From positions 1,612,001 to 1,676,000 of the forward strand of contig NC_012804.1 in assembly GCF_000022365.1 (NCBI RefSeq): a stretch of DNA of 64,000 nucleotides, read 5' to 3'. A program made the translations under genes and the position numbers. The notes beneath the pieces were generated by a model. The model worked only from the letters and a program-made list of their open reading frames with translations, did no database searches and was not told the DNA's origin. The first letter of the stretch is position 1; each line of letters starts with the position of its first letter. The stretch comes from Thermococcus gammatolerans EJ3 (GTDB lineage: Archaea; Methanobacteriota_B; Thermococci; Thermococcales; Thermococcaceae). Below are positions 56,501 through 63,900 of this stretch, piece by piece.

Positions 56501-58345
56501 GAGGTACAGGTAGAGGGCATAACCGGCGTTCTCACCCACACCGCTTATCGAGATTGTGTTATCATAAACCCACGTCGAGGTGTAGAAGACCTCTATTCCG
56601 TCGGCGCTGTCGCCTCTAACCGTGACTGTGTTGTCGTGGACGTCGCTGGCTTCCCCCTCTTCCTCGTAGACGTAAATTCCAACACCCTGAAAGCCTGAAA
56701 CGCTCACGTCGTTGTCCCTGATGATGTTGCCTCCCCCATAGCTGAGATAAATTCCGTAGCGCTCACTCTCTCCGGTCTCGGTTATCGTAATCGTGTTGTC
56801 CTCAATCGTACAGTTCTCAACGCCGTCCACCCAGACCCCGATGTTCGAGACTGACGAGGGTATGACGAATCCCCTCAGCACGACGTTATTAGAGCTCACG
56901 TAGAAGACGGGCTTTCTTCCGGTATCCAACTCGGAGCCGTCGCCGGTGATGCGGGCGCTCTCGCTCGTTTCCACGGTGAGGAATTTACCTATCTCCACAC
57001 TCTCCGGATAGGTTCCAGCAAGGACTACGACCGTTCCACCTTCGATCGCGTTCTTTATTCCGTCCTGAAGCGGCGTCTCGCTGGGGTTGAGGCTCCCGCC
57101 CTCGTACCACCAGCCGCTCTCGTTTACATAAACCGTTTCAGCTGGAGTAAGCGTCGTTGCGGTGTCGTTCACCCAAGTGGTGTTGACGTTTCCCGAGTAG
57201 TCCCTCGTGAGGATTCCAATCGTGTGCGTTTCGCCGGGCAAAAGCTCGTCGAGCCACCACTCGCCCTCGTCAGTCTCCCCTTCGAACTTTCCGTCAATGT
57301 ACACCAGCGCCGTTTCAAAGTCCTCATCCTCCGGGTTGTCCCAAGTCCAGTGGATGTAGTCCGCCCCAACTTCGTGGGCCAGGTTTCTAACGGTCCCCGG
57401 CGGCGTCTCGTCTTCCCCGCTCGCATTCACGTAGAAGTTCACCTGAGCCACCCCTGTCTCGTCGCCGGCGAGGGCGTACACCACGAGGAGGTTCTCCCCG
57501 TTCTGAGCGGTTATCGTGGTGTTCGGCTCGAACGTGACGTTCTTCCCGCCGTTGAGGGAGTAGCGCCACTCGTCAACCGGCTTGTTGGCGGTGACGTTCA
57601 GGTCTATCGTTGCGGTGTTGTATGTCCTCTCCTCCGGGGAGAGAATCGTTACCTTGAGACTTTCTTCCGGCGGAGCCGCCTCCTCGTATTCGACGACTAT
57701 GTTATCGAAGTACATGTGTGAATCAGTGGGGGTGTCGTCCCAGCCGCCTATCACGAGTTGGAAATTGGTAGTGCTTTCCATCGTGATTGTTTCTATGGTC
57801 TTTACAAGGTTCCCGTTCTCCCAGTACTCAAAGTGATCCTTGTAGAGGACGATTCTGAAGGGTACGTAAGTTTGGGGTGCTGACCTGCTCTCACTTATGG
57901 TTCCTTCAACCCTGTCGTAGGCTATTTCAGTGGTCCAGCTCACGTAGCGCACGCCAAGGTATTTGCCTGAGTCTGCGTCGTAGATCCTAAACCACATCTC
58001 CGCCGTCCCAGGGTCGGTGAACTTCCACTTTCCTGAAAACACCACGTAGCTCCAGTTTTCTATTGAAATCACCGAGCTTCGGAGAAATGCATGTTCTGTA
58101 CCATAATTTCCAGTTCTTCCTCCGTGAGTGATAAACTGCGCTTCACCATTTGCCTCCGTGTAGCTGTTCCCGCTCCCCACGACGTCCTCTGTCCATTTGC
58201 TGGTGTCAAGGCTGTTGTCGTTGAAGTCGTCCTGGAAAACGGGACTTTGAGCCTGAACGGGATGGAGGAATCCAACGAAACCCACGTTTAGGTAGGAGCT
58301 GATTAAGAGGTAGAACAAAAAGAGCGCGCTCTTTTTCACTTTCAC
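44528..58345 (-). CDS. Giant modular surface protein (4605 residues)
   Basis: An extracellular membrane-anchored protein. Order: signal peptide (1-33); ConA-like domain (about 35-225); Ig- and FnIII-like domains; NosD-type right-handed beta-helix (about 405-620) with its closing domain; six TPENGS-type Ig-like domains in larger modules (about 760-1950); further Ig/FnIII domains; a long second beta-helix (about 2470-3330) interrupted by a jelly-roll resembling GH2 sugar-binding domains (IYVNGKKVVDE ... GENVIAVHV, about 2930-3050); an EF-hand-like loop DGDGDGNLEAAE (3625-3636); CARDB-like parts; a helical basic-acidic stretch near 4030-4060; a PGF-pre-PGF-like domain (about 4414-4545); Thr/Ser-rich stalk and a terminal helix ending YRRR. 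Many N-x-S/T sites. GTG 58345 has GGAGGTGAT four bases upstream. Probably an adhesin or polysaccharide-binding protein; no catalytic site identified. Confidence 0.85.
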   Translation of the reverse strand: MKVKKSALFLFYLLISSYLNVGFVGFLHPVQAQSPVFQDDFNDNSLDTSKWTEDVVGSGNSYTEANGEAQFITHGGRTGNYGTEHAFLRSSVISIENWSYVVFSGKWKFTDPGTAEMWFRIYDADSGKYLGVRYVSWTTEIAYDRVEGTISESRSAPQTYVPFRIVLYKDHFEYWENGNLVKTIETITMESTTNFQLVIGGWDDTPTDSHMYFDNIVVEYEEAAPPEESLKVTILSPEERTYNTATIDLNVTANKPVDEWRYSLNGGKNVTFEPNTTITAQNGENLLVVYALAGDETGVAQVNFYVNASGEDETPPGTVRNLAHEVGADYIHWTWDNPEDEDFETALVYIDGKFEGETDEGEWWLDELLPGETHTIGILTRDYSGNVNTTWVNDTATTLTPAETVYVNESGWWYEGGSLNPSETPLQDGIKNAIEGGTVVVLAGTYPESVEIGKFLTVETSESARITGDGSELDTGRKPVFYVSSNNVVLRGFVIPSSVSNIGVWVDGVENCTIEDNTITITETGESERYGIYLSYGGGNIIRDNDVSVSGFQGVGIYVYEEEGEASDVHDNTVTVRGDSADGIEVFYTSTWVYDNTISISGVGENAGYALYLYLAGDSFIDNNELTTNLSETNAWAIIVIAEFYGSLSGNTINGIPTEVTCPGNCLVRGVPPENRPAPPEGYGDVGEYIEIDVDSWLHLGLYYDDSALEGLNENSLQIWHFTEGWTLDGTSGHHLDTNKNLVEANLTGLGIFAPLAQEENDITPPVLTFVEPTPKDGSLIGDSSVVINVTSNENLTMATLEFDGANHTMLGSGKEWHYTMSVADGTHTFRVYGQDLAGNNGTSEEREFEVDTKAPEYSNVGQDAEGIPPGGEVHVHAFWSDPHLRGAVLYTNITGSWEVFDEVVFEGTEGWSNFSISMDEPDLYCWKITGYDALDHESTTPVHCFVVYSPPEIVSYSPESPVESYVGDTVEFSVTVDQTVNVTWYLDGSIVKTEENVETSTYTNSDVGEGEHSVRAVVENSNGSASHFWAWYVYPKPGLTVSFVEPTPENGAMLNVRRVIINVSSSLDLDNATLEWNGANESMSGSGRSWWAVKENLADGTYAFRVYGSAEGITNHTEERTVEIDATAPRFLEYGQAEDEVMAGDKAKVFAKWTDAHLEGAVLVTNATLVDGTFVWSEVPLQIANGWSNGTISTEENFAGKVFCWYIKANDTFGNGNETPKLCFRVEEGLRIVSFSPESNDITVWDNESVSFSIELNKAANVTWFVNNTEVLAEEGTYSEYHNDTLIPGVWNVTVVARRDGREVSHSWKLTVKTDTTPPVLTFLPPTPENGSLVGDSLVVFNLTSSEELSQATLYFDETAYPMEGSGREWWVSLNAGDGNHEFHATGKDMHGNEGATGVVVFEIDTTAPRYVSYGQESESVLQGEDVTVYALWNEAHPSIAKLKTNATESGEWTTVVTSEYSSWTNFTISTEGLSGGTYCWIIEAEDTLGHVNSTPLECFRVIEPLKIVSSSPEGEEVEVFQNETVTFSIALNQVANVTWAVNGTVVLEEEGNGSTYTNSTLIPGLWNVSVRAENENGVARRWWLMRVVKRESPLKIVVLAPENGSRIKGSWVTVEAEASRELLLAVLELDGVNHTMLGSGRSWNLNVSLTDGHHVLRIYGMDAAGTRAKSGELTFESDGNPPEITVNCPDTVDEGDLVTVEVSIHDIHPASYEIYRDSVLQEEGIYSSNTTLRVVFQAHEPGMVEYKVWANDTFGWESERTVQIRVRDTTPPRLILLPPTPENGSILNKNSVKFRLLSNENLSRAVLNFNGAVYVMMGSGRNWSISLTIEDGHYEFYVGAWDTAGNFNETEHRTFTVDTTPPELWFIQPTPENDSLLGASQLTFNIVAGERLSSALLELDGVNHTMEGDEEDWNITIPIPDGRHVFRVYGIDLGGNIGSTETRVVETDTAPPVVHDKLVNLTLEWERDGIYSTHAERGLKAGLLINVTEPHPGHYDVYFNPDANDPNHGWVELYSGNYTSGVPFFVRFNTSEPAYVMYYIEVYDALGHGTYGKYFFLRVRDTVPPAKIEVLAVTTFAGGAEVGWINPSDEDFNHTELWINETLVGNFTGEPGLWDGTTLTLTPGETYNISVVPVDRYGNRGEATWKSVTIPYPSLNAGYALLTPSDGAELPPETEEITVRIESSDSFASCTLSWDGHYYRLRVKTAWISYIDDKGHLHTKRIYYCEKTFSGHLNGEHSFYAVVYDGYGHFRSLPTRHITVKWPCFKDCTLEITSPRGNVMNLLVPINFTMDTNAPPTNYTFTIENIEHTEPFTPNVSYSWVDDHLSLNGSFLLDLSPFMKELKEEGARGELLSLVITAMDSCGRELRAETEFSVCSGNERPELAVKIVDEARPGEEVILHAEVKDKNGNLQGIYVSINGGEYMDYSEDMDISPYLQPYANNVVRVKAVDTCGAATVEAFKVRISGPPVQGDWLVNNTQLCSGKSYTVNGSILITSRGSLELRNCQISVLGDGVQVNGTLKVLQNSVIRGTSLNLSGENGNMDVSDSRLSGFEGGTFTGNAEFISSTLDGEFNFSLSNVTVRNSDVNGGITVSGSLNVENSIFHRGMGLTYLRPVWNSPGSLRIVNSTFRNNEFGIKFLGVASDWHWTMENLLIENNRECGLCLEAPRYGYATEELKNVTLRNNGKGVCAKNVRLSFRDSLIESNGERNFELDLSNNWIYLYDTNVTGSEYAFHAQNVGGIELHDVNLTGDVSPYPGYLMVYVSGGKVSTLESGKAGRLYAHVNGKLRLRSYTVEGGKIEVKPEGTLRVEDVDGIPATDDLDKDASVLRNIIIEGLSSNIGQSHIVILNSRLEGSTFGTLSTDALITGCRIDGGSVSFSTWMFWSHENTEVRETAVGENAEWFYSMSKPADNWMYTTETTGMSTGSAPFSADMYHSSFTSGTEVGEFTDLYLKKVVNFEKLPVQAWLNYYAISGVEIYVNGKKVVDELNHEAQLSFVYGWGGGRISATPLIDFVDLAGYLRSGENVIAVHVRSPNRYPYLQLGAFEATLYTVSGVAGLRDSVVNAPVYGSAARLIIANDEIYSNVTSSFYSRIRISNSRIRGSVKVSGRMEIEKSEITGDGTGYGVWSENPFDVIINESTMGGFDYGIHLHPMGSSGSVKVISSKITENEVGLWTYRAAVDVRGSYVMHNTKGMELLSVNGTIYNDLFFDNDVGIDIWVSEGTSTLIDHNTITGGNVGISIPQGSGGVVSLTNSLVQNNDLGIFMAGNAVLTLENNSLVNRKGIHLTTGASAINNTDWGGHEPRLVENFTGGTMYTASGEVETNYDILDERGAVSLGSTVSTGPGWGSSLLGVSLDVYPMSNGDVKGVISLAGGASSRSPIVAVNYTLIYNGMEELLNESSLNSTEYYGYITLDTVGKNLTGTGYLKFTAKNAEGTSISAIRKVYFRNVDIKIVSYSISHPTAVYVYRRDPDVFGTAIPYDERFANVSVLLKNIGELTGVAKIELVLPEYIERHTGKVSLLVAVPGNMEGYFNALIPITDFDPITLRWDPLPDELPSDGKIPIKIRLYDLDGVLRDERNATIEFDLGPVFKINGYDAYPYTRQWCQISGECSVKNYGLNSYTYDGDGDGNLEAAESHHFDLIIENIGDREVYLKSLSVRDYIPERDPNLHNKLLKRNSVTLLGGSDETFMADVWAKNLTRLVKPGQVRYVYGAWMPWWLDAPPTYIPPVNFSGEYMSTANVLYYETINGQPLPGYYVTIPINYMKTPVKALDKSFVPFTEYVGPVQVDVIGVNGDKTYLKLKNTNDNIYYSYYAEGDYDMEPEGYVWYHVIPPGFEFRAIADHSKEPGTVIPHYRVTVGVEYSLLFNEIDLIAIGVEGALGVYDIDVPVRTIVAAMAKSMLKITNIVENIDFPDEDKNFTWMAQNSPETNALIEADDATYAAVINLDTMARLEQNYGMDRDFYEDVANFDSLSLPEEIEVVKKYGTAIIGDEDLQMLLLETVLEIVDNDILNEIYKEAQDAANPPSPEEEMAEEFSEASKKAAKEIAQELIVKELKKKKSFQSLSPKEQKKALKDAKGTIAAAVDTFITLGEWAFYNIYATLTQPTPMSIQVLDPPANYTVEAQKFDTAILLGGEGGSLDGWGNVSLTFGEPDVYRAEYIVPTPLMRVGPLFNGTLEGMSVEITGTRKGAMLGELRMELRPDPRNASMVFAIFRNEAFARAFVSPYLTKVDSLDVEIKDNTIILSAKGELVALPEDEGIHITMNAGKLFTNATIERMGTYRGSVELRSAFGIDPSKVETTVGGSVKILEGNEDGSVLIAVPKNGTLEPPEVTITPEKLYTGGEVTIKTSKPCSLSWKLGNLAGSGDFVPTRGLKAGNYTLTVTCLYGNLTEKKNYTVELVEKPITEKEADGDIVSAEPGKWVRVSTRTDLYRIYFLPKVKVNGMVAVYQRPGDVEAPEGYDYVTYSIFNVTHPENLSIANATLRFRVSKEWLRASNVSKDSLLLLHLENGWVEYGPVFEYEDLEYVYYRVNVPSLSLFAVASKVKVETHEEHETPTETPTHTESPAETTSTPVQSSQEGGNTACYILAALAILVLIGVYVYRRR
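52490..56060 (-). repeat. Tandem Ig-like modules inside the giant gene
   Basis: The motif [PT]xPENG-S followed by a G-S-G-R-x-W core and a closing DTTPP linker recurs six times. Measured at the same codon, copies 1-4 lie 274, 280 and 274 codons apart, each module adding two further beta domains (one with Trp/Cys YCWxI, one with NVTW); copies 4-5 are 180 and 5-6 are 90 codons apart, i.e. the same unit with two, one and no accessory domain. The amino-acid sequences have diverged, so the array is old, not a recent tandem expansion. Confidence 0.75.
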
Positions 58346-58393
58346 GTGGATCACCTCCAACGCAAGAAGAGCCGGGCTGCACAGACACGGGAG

Positions 58394-58486
58394 GGTTATT
58401 AGAACCGCACGTTATTAGAGCCCACAGTCCGGGCTCCCCTTACGTTCGTGTTCAAGGTTAGTCCTTCAAGGTATAATAATTTTTTG
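58394..58486 (-). promoter_or_regulatory. Promoter and long structured leader of the giant gene
   Basis: TATA AAAAAATTATTATACC (58471-58486, minus) predicts a start near 58450 and a leader of roughly 100 nt, unusual here. The leader has a hairpin GAGCCC/GGGCTC (58417-58435, 7-base loop) and a direct repeat GTTATTAGA (plus-strand reading) at 58394 and 58410, 16 bases apart. Region 58487-58586 is AT-rich without genes. Confidence 0.5.
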
Positions 58487-58586
58487 GTTCAATACCGAAA
58501 TGTTGGAAAAGCTACAATAGGCGTTTCTTCCCCAAAATTGGGCAATAACGTGTATTTTTGGTCCCGATTATGTTTCATTGAAAATC

Positions 58587-58604
58587 GGCGGCTTTTAGAC
58601 CGCC
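58587..58604 (-). terminator. Hairpin after STAND regulator gene
   Basis: GGCGG/CCGCC stem with an 8-base loop lies 21 bases past the stop of the regulator and is followed on the minus strand by GATTTTC. Either an intrinsic-like terminator or an mRNA end-stabilising hairpin. Confidence 0.45.
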
Positions 58605-58624
58605 TAGCTAAGTTGTTGAGAGAT

Positions 58625-60919
58625 TTAATTGGCTTGCGGTGCTGTAGTGGTTTCTTCGAGGAGCGACGTGTCGAAGACCTTTCCAAGTTCCTCCATAACA
58701 GCATCGTAGAGCCAGGGGTATTCTTTAAGGTGTTCTCTACCTTTCTTGAGGTATTCGCTGCCATCTTGGCCCCTGAGTATTTTAGACGTGCCGAGGAAGA
58801 TGTAGCCAGCCCACCCTAGAGGATATCCTGTACCGTGAGCTATCTTTATCATTTCCCTCGCGTCTTTTTCTGCTCTTTCAGCATCGTCCAGAGCTATCCA
58901 CGAGACGCAACGGTAGGCTAGGGTATCCACAGTCCTTCTGTAGTTTCTGATCCTCGTGAAGTACTCTACTGCCCTAGTGCCGTAGGAAATGGCCTTCTCA
59001 TAGTTCCCGAGTATATAGTGGCACTTTGATAACTCCATATAGGCTAGGTGTTCGAGGGAGAGCATCCCATAGACCCTTGATACCTCGAGACTTTCCTTGT
59101 AGTACCTCACAGCTTTTTCGGGCATCTCCATTTCGAGGTATATATCACCTATGTGGAGAAGCACGAGCGCCTCATTCTCAGGCAGATTGGCTTGCCTCCG
59201 TGAGATCTCAAGCTCCTTAAACGCGCTCTCCAGGGCCTTTTCGGGCCGTTCCTGGTAGTACTCGTACTTTGTTTTCTCCATGTAGTACCACAGCCAAACG
59301 TCCGGATCGTCCAGTTCTTCCGCGAGCCTCTGCAGCTTTTCAAGATACTCTTCGGCTTTTTCAAATTCCTCCATCGAGATCAGTACGTCGGCGAGGATGC
59401 CCACGACCTCCGCCCTAAATATACCCTCGACCTCGTACTCGACCTCCATTAAAATATCCCGAGCCTTCTGGAAAAAGCCTGTGGTGAAGTATATTATTCC
59501 CAGCTCGGCCTTGGCATAGGGGTTGTCGCTTACTTGAATGAGTATCCTCCGGTACGTTTTTGGGAAGTCCCCTACCACGTGCTTGAACTTCTTCAGCCTC
59601 AACAGCACTAGGTCTTTGATTTTGTAATAGGCACCGGCTTTGAGTGTGTACTCGAAGGCCTTAAGGAAGTCGTGCGGGTTATTTTTTTCGAGGAGGTAGT
59701 CTGCATAGGTCAGGTAATATTCCTTGGAGTTCACCGATTCGGCCTCCTTTAAAAAGCCCCTCAGCATATCGTGGACGAAGTAGTTTCTTCCCCTCCTCTC
59801 CACCAGACCCTTCCTGAGGAGGGAATGGAGAACGGGGAAAGCGTTCTTTTTGCCGTAAAGGGTCTTTATGGCATCGTATTCAAGCGGCCCCTCAAACAGG
59901 CTGAGAATCGACAGCATTCGCCTTTCGTCCGCGCTGAGGGACTGGTATATCTCCATGAACAGGAACTCGAAGAAGTTCTCCCTAACTACCTCCTCGCTCA
60001 GTTCGGGGCTCTCAAGGAGGAGTATGATGGCCAGTGGGTGGCCCCGGGTTATCCTGTATATCCTCGCGAACTCCTCGACCGAGACCTCGCCCCGGACGTT
60101 CTTGGCTAGTTCGTACGCTTCCCTGGGCTTCAGACCGCCGAGGTTTATGTAGACCACACCTTCTATGCCCAGCATCGGTTTGATCCTCGATGCAACGGCC
60201 ACGGTGCCGTTCCTAAGCTTCCCTGCAAGGTACGTCAGAAGCCTCTTCACGGCATCGTCTTGGCACTTGTGGAGGTCGTCTATTATGACGACGCTTTCTG
60301 TTTCCTCCAACCCGTCCAAGATAAGCTCGAAGATTTCCCTCTCTCCCTTTCCGCCACTTCGGAGGTATTCGAGAAGTGCCGTGTACCCGAGGGAGTTGAG
60401 GTAAAGCCCCAGCTGCCACGCGAGGTATTCCATGCTCTCCGACCCGTCTAAGGTGTACCAGAACGCCTCAGGAAAGGCCTTCGCCAGCAGGCTGGTCTTT
60501 CCTATTCCTGCTATCCCATACACAACAACCAGCTTTCCCTTCGAGCTCCTGAGGATCTCTATCTCCTCACCCCTTCCAACGAAGAACTTAACTTCTGGAA
60601 CCTCTCCCGCGGTTATGGGGACTGTATAGTCCTCCTTCTCCCCGATATCAACCTGCACCTTTTCGGGGAGGAAGTCTATCTTCACTTCATCCACTTTGAG
60701 GGAGTACACCCTCACGTTTCTATCGCCCAGCCGAACCCATCTCCCTTCAACGAGGCCGAGCTTTTCGAGCTTCTTAAGCCTCCTAGAAACGTCGCTCTCG
60801 CTCCTATGAAGGAGTCTTGCGAGCTCCCTCGGGTGAAAAGAGCCCGACCTGAGCAGGGACAGTATCTGGAGGTTTGTCTCGCTGGAGAGAACTTTAAGCA
60901 GGGAGATTGGCTCCACCAC
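58625..60919 (-). CDS. STAND/MalT-like regulator: winged helix + NTPase + TPR
   Basis: A 764-residue protein. Residues 1-80 form an ArsR-type winged helix (ETNLQILSLLRSGSFHPRELARLLHRSESDVSRRLKKLE). An NTPase of the STAND class follows with Walker A VVYGIAGIGKT (about 132-142) and Walker B SVVIIDDLHKC, plus a winged-helix/GxP-like hinge region (ITRGHPLAIILLL). From about 430 to the end, TPR repeats (e.g. AVRYYKESLEVSRVYGMLSLEHLAYMELSKCHY) would sense a ligand or partner. This is the layout of a signal-triggered, ATP-dependent transcription regulator. The true start is GTG 60919 or 60916: the longer frame includes the TATA box (60945-60956). It lies between two large surface-protein genes and may control them (inference). 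Confidence 0.82.
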   Translation of the reverse strand: MVEPISLLKVLSSETNLQILSLLRSGSFHPRELARLLHRSESDVSRRLKKLEKLGLVEGRWVRLGDRNVRVYSLKVDEVKIDFLPEKVQVDIGEKEDYTVPITAGEVPEVKFFVGRGEEIEILRSSKGKLVVVYGIAGIGKTSLLAKAFPEAFWYTLDGSESMEYLAWQLGLYLNSLGYTALLEYLRSGGKGEREIFELILDGLEETESVVIIDDLHKCQDDAVKRLLTYLAGKLRNGTVAVASRIKPMLGIEGVVYINLGGLKPREAYELAKNVRGEVSVEEFARIYRITRGHPLAIILLLESPELSEEVVRENFFEFLFMEIYQSLSADERRMLSILSLFEGPLEYDAIKTLYGKKNAFPVLHSLLRKGLVERRGRNYFVHDMLRGFLKEAESVNSKEYYLTYADYLLEKNNPHDFLKAFEYTLKAGAYYKIKDLVLLRLKKFKHVVGDFPKTYRRILIQVSDNPYAKAELGIIYFTTGFFQKARDILMEVEYEVEGIFRAEVVGILADVLISMEEFEKAEEYLEKLQRLAEELDDPDVWLWYYMEKTKYEYYQERPEKALESAFKELEISRRQANLPENEALVLLHIGDIYLEMEMPEKAVRYYKESLEVSRVYGMLSLEHLAYMELSKCHYILGNYEKAISYGTRAVEYFTRIRNYRRTVDTLAYRCVSWIALDDAERAEKDAREMIKIAHGTGYPLGWAGYIFLGTSKILRGQDGSEYLKKGREHLKEYPWLYDAVMEELGKVFDTSLLEETTTAPQAN

Positions 60920-60944
60920 GATCCCCCAAACAAAATAGGAGAAG

Positions 60945-60956
60945 GGGGTATAAATC
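60945..60956 (-). promoter_or_regulatory. TATA box of STAND regulator gene
   Basis: Minus-strand GATTTATACCC about 26-37 bases above GTG 60919; a start about 25 bases on would give an almost leaderless mRNA. Confidence 0.6.
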
Positions 60957-60967
60957 ACTTCCGAGAC

Positions 60968-63900
60968 TTATAGAGCTCTCATCAGCAGCTTCAAGGCCCT
61001 CTTTTCCAGGAAGTAAGCCCTTCTCATGTAGATTGCATACCTCATTGGGTCGTGCAGGCAGTACATCTTCCCGAAGAGGTAGTACTCTTCTGCTTTTCTG
61101 TGGAGAGCCAAAGCCTTCTCCAAGATCTTCTCCTCTTCCGCTCTGGGTTCAATTGCCTCGAAAGTGTCTTTGAGCTCCAGGTATCTCTTCTCCCACTTCA
61201 TGCCGAGTAGGAACCACGCCCAGTAAGGATCAAATCTCCGCGCCGGGCTTTCAAGCTGTATATGGACTGTGGAAGCACCGTGAATGAGGACGTAAACGTA
61301 CTCTCCAAGCGCTCCGTAGTATCCTACACTGCCCATGCCTTCACTTAGCTTGTAGGTTATCCCATCCTTTTCAAGGGTAACACTCACTACTCTCATCCCC
61401 TCCAAGGGCATCAAGAGCACGGCGTACCCTTCACCGGTTACTTCAGCCCGTATGGTCTTCGTTCTATGCTTGAAGGCCCCTTCTCTACGCTCTCCTTCCT
61501 TTATAGAAATACCCACCATTTTCATGCCGTTACTGATCACAAGCCAGGGAGTTTCCTTAAGACACTCGTCTATGACCACTCTCCCGCCTGGTGGGAAGTG
61601 GAAGTACGTCCTTGTTCCGTTGAGCCCGAGGATTACCCTCAAGGCGTCACCTTTGAACTTGACCCTGCTCTTGATTTCTCCAGGCACTCTAATGACTTCC
61701 GTCCCGTTGATGTATATGACCTCAACGCTCGTGTTCACCGTGAACTCAACGACTTTGCTCCTCGTGTTATCCCATATGTCCACAGCAGTCACAACAATCC
61801 TGTGGTGCCCGTCTCCAAGGTTCACAGCGGCCCTCCAGATCCCATCAGCCTGATGGAGTGAAACACACCTGCCGTCCACCTCAGCGAAAACGACCTGCAC
61901 CCCGCTCGAGTCACTCGCCTCAACGCGTATCTCGGTAACGTTGTGATCGTAGGTTTTGTTCTCGGGATAGAGGATTTTCAGGCTGGGTGGCTCGGTGTCC
62001 CTCAGGTTGCTCGCGTTCGCAAAGAGGGCAACGCTCTGGGTTATCCTCAGCAGGGTCTCGTTGTGGTCGATGATGCCTCTCACCCTGACCACTCTAAGGT
62101 AAGTGGCGTTTATCCAGCCGTAGCCTGAGCCGGGAACGAGGCTCTCAGCTCTGCTCACGATGCTCCAGTTCCCGGTTTCAATTTCCCACACTTCCTCAAA
62201 TTCATCCACAAGGACGTTTATGCTACGGAGGACTTCCTCCTTCCATGCCTCAAACTCCCCCTTGAACGGTTCCCACGAGATCGTGTTGTAAAAGCCGAAG
62301 TCCTTGGTGAAGGTGTAACTCTCCTCCCTGCTCTCGTTCACGAGGGCAAAGACCTCAATGGTCTTTGAGGCTGTGGCACTGAGGTTGTAGGCGTCCCAGA
62401 CCGTAAGCGTGACAGTGTAAACACCGCCCGCGGCGTAGACGTGGGTCGGGTTGGTCTCGTCGCTCGTGGAGCCGTCCCCAAAGTTCCAGAGGTAGCCCGC
62501 TATCCCGTCCGGGTCGTCGGCGAGAGCTGAGAACGCCACCGTCAGATGCTCGGCATCCCAGGTGAAGTTCACCGTCGGTGGTTCGTTCACCCGGAAGGTT
62601 ACGGTTTCACTGACGTTGTTGCTAACGTCCCAGGCAACCACCGTGAAGTTATGGCCTCCATAGTCCAGCGACAGGTTTAGGCCCGCGACGGGCTCCGTGG
62701 AGATCAGCCTCCCGTCGAGGTACGCCTTGACACCGAGCAGATCGTCGTCCAGCACGGTGTAGTTGAACCAGATGGTTCTTGAGTTGTATATCTTCTCAGC
62801 AGGACTCTCGATGGTTATGAGTGGCGCGCGCGGGTTCAGATAGAGCCACAGCGTCTCATTGGCGCAGTTTCCAAAGACGTCTTCGGCTACAACCACCACG
62901 GTGTTGTTGCCCACGCTGAGAGACGGCCTCCCGCTCCAGAGGGAGAGGTTGCCGGATTTTTCCACCAGCGTCATGTTCTCCCTCGCGCCTTCCACCTCAA
63001 CCCAGACGGTTACGTTGCTCTCATCTATTACCGTGACGTTGAGGACTGGAATCTCCTCATAAACACCGCTGGCCGGCGAGACGCTGATCTCGGGCGGAGT
63101 AGTGTCAGCTTTCTTGCTCGTGTTCGCGAAGAGAGTAACCCTCTGGGTTATTCTCACCGTTGTGTAGTTGAAGCCCGTTATGCCGACGATGGTGGCATTT
63201 CTCTCGTAGGTGGCGTTTATCCAGCCCCTTTCGGTTGTGAGGCTCTCGGTGTAGTTAATGAGGGTCCACTCCGAGACGCTCTCGTTAAGTACCACTTCAA
63301 GCCCGGTTTCCGGGAGGGAGACGTTGGCCAAAACACCCGTTGCCCAGTCGACAAAGTCCTGCCTGAACTCTTCCCAGCGAGTGTAGCCGTCGCCGAAGTC
63401 CCGGGAATATGTGAAGGCCTCTAACTCCTCCCTGCTGACGTTTCTGTAGGCGGTGACTGTCCAGGTTTCACCATCCACGCTCAGCGTGTGCTTTCCCGCC
63501 TCTGTTATCTCGACCCTGAAGGTTACGTTTGCCGTTTCTCCGGGCCCAACTTCGACGGTTCTCCAAGCAATGGGCTCGTCGTCAAGCCTTAGGGTGGCGT
63601 TGTAAACTCCGGCCAAGTCCCCCGTGTTGGTAACGTTGACCGTCAGGCTCAGGGTGAAGGGAACGACGCCCCACTCTGGGGAGATCTCACCCGTAACCTT
63701 GAACATTGCCGATGTGTAGACGTAAACGACCTCCCTTACAGAGGCACTCTCGTTCTCGTCATCCCAGACCGTCAGGACAACTGTGTGGTTCCCGGGTTCG
63801 GTGAAGGTGTAGTTCACAGCCGGCCCCTCAAAGCTCTCGTTTCCGATTATCCAGGCGTACCTCACGATCCTGCCGTCAGGGTCGTAGCTTAGAGATCCGT

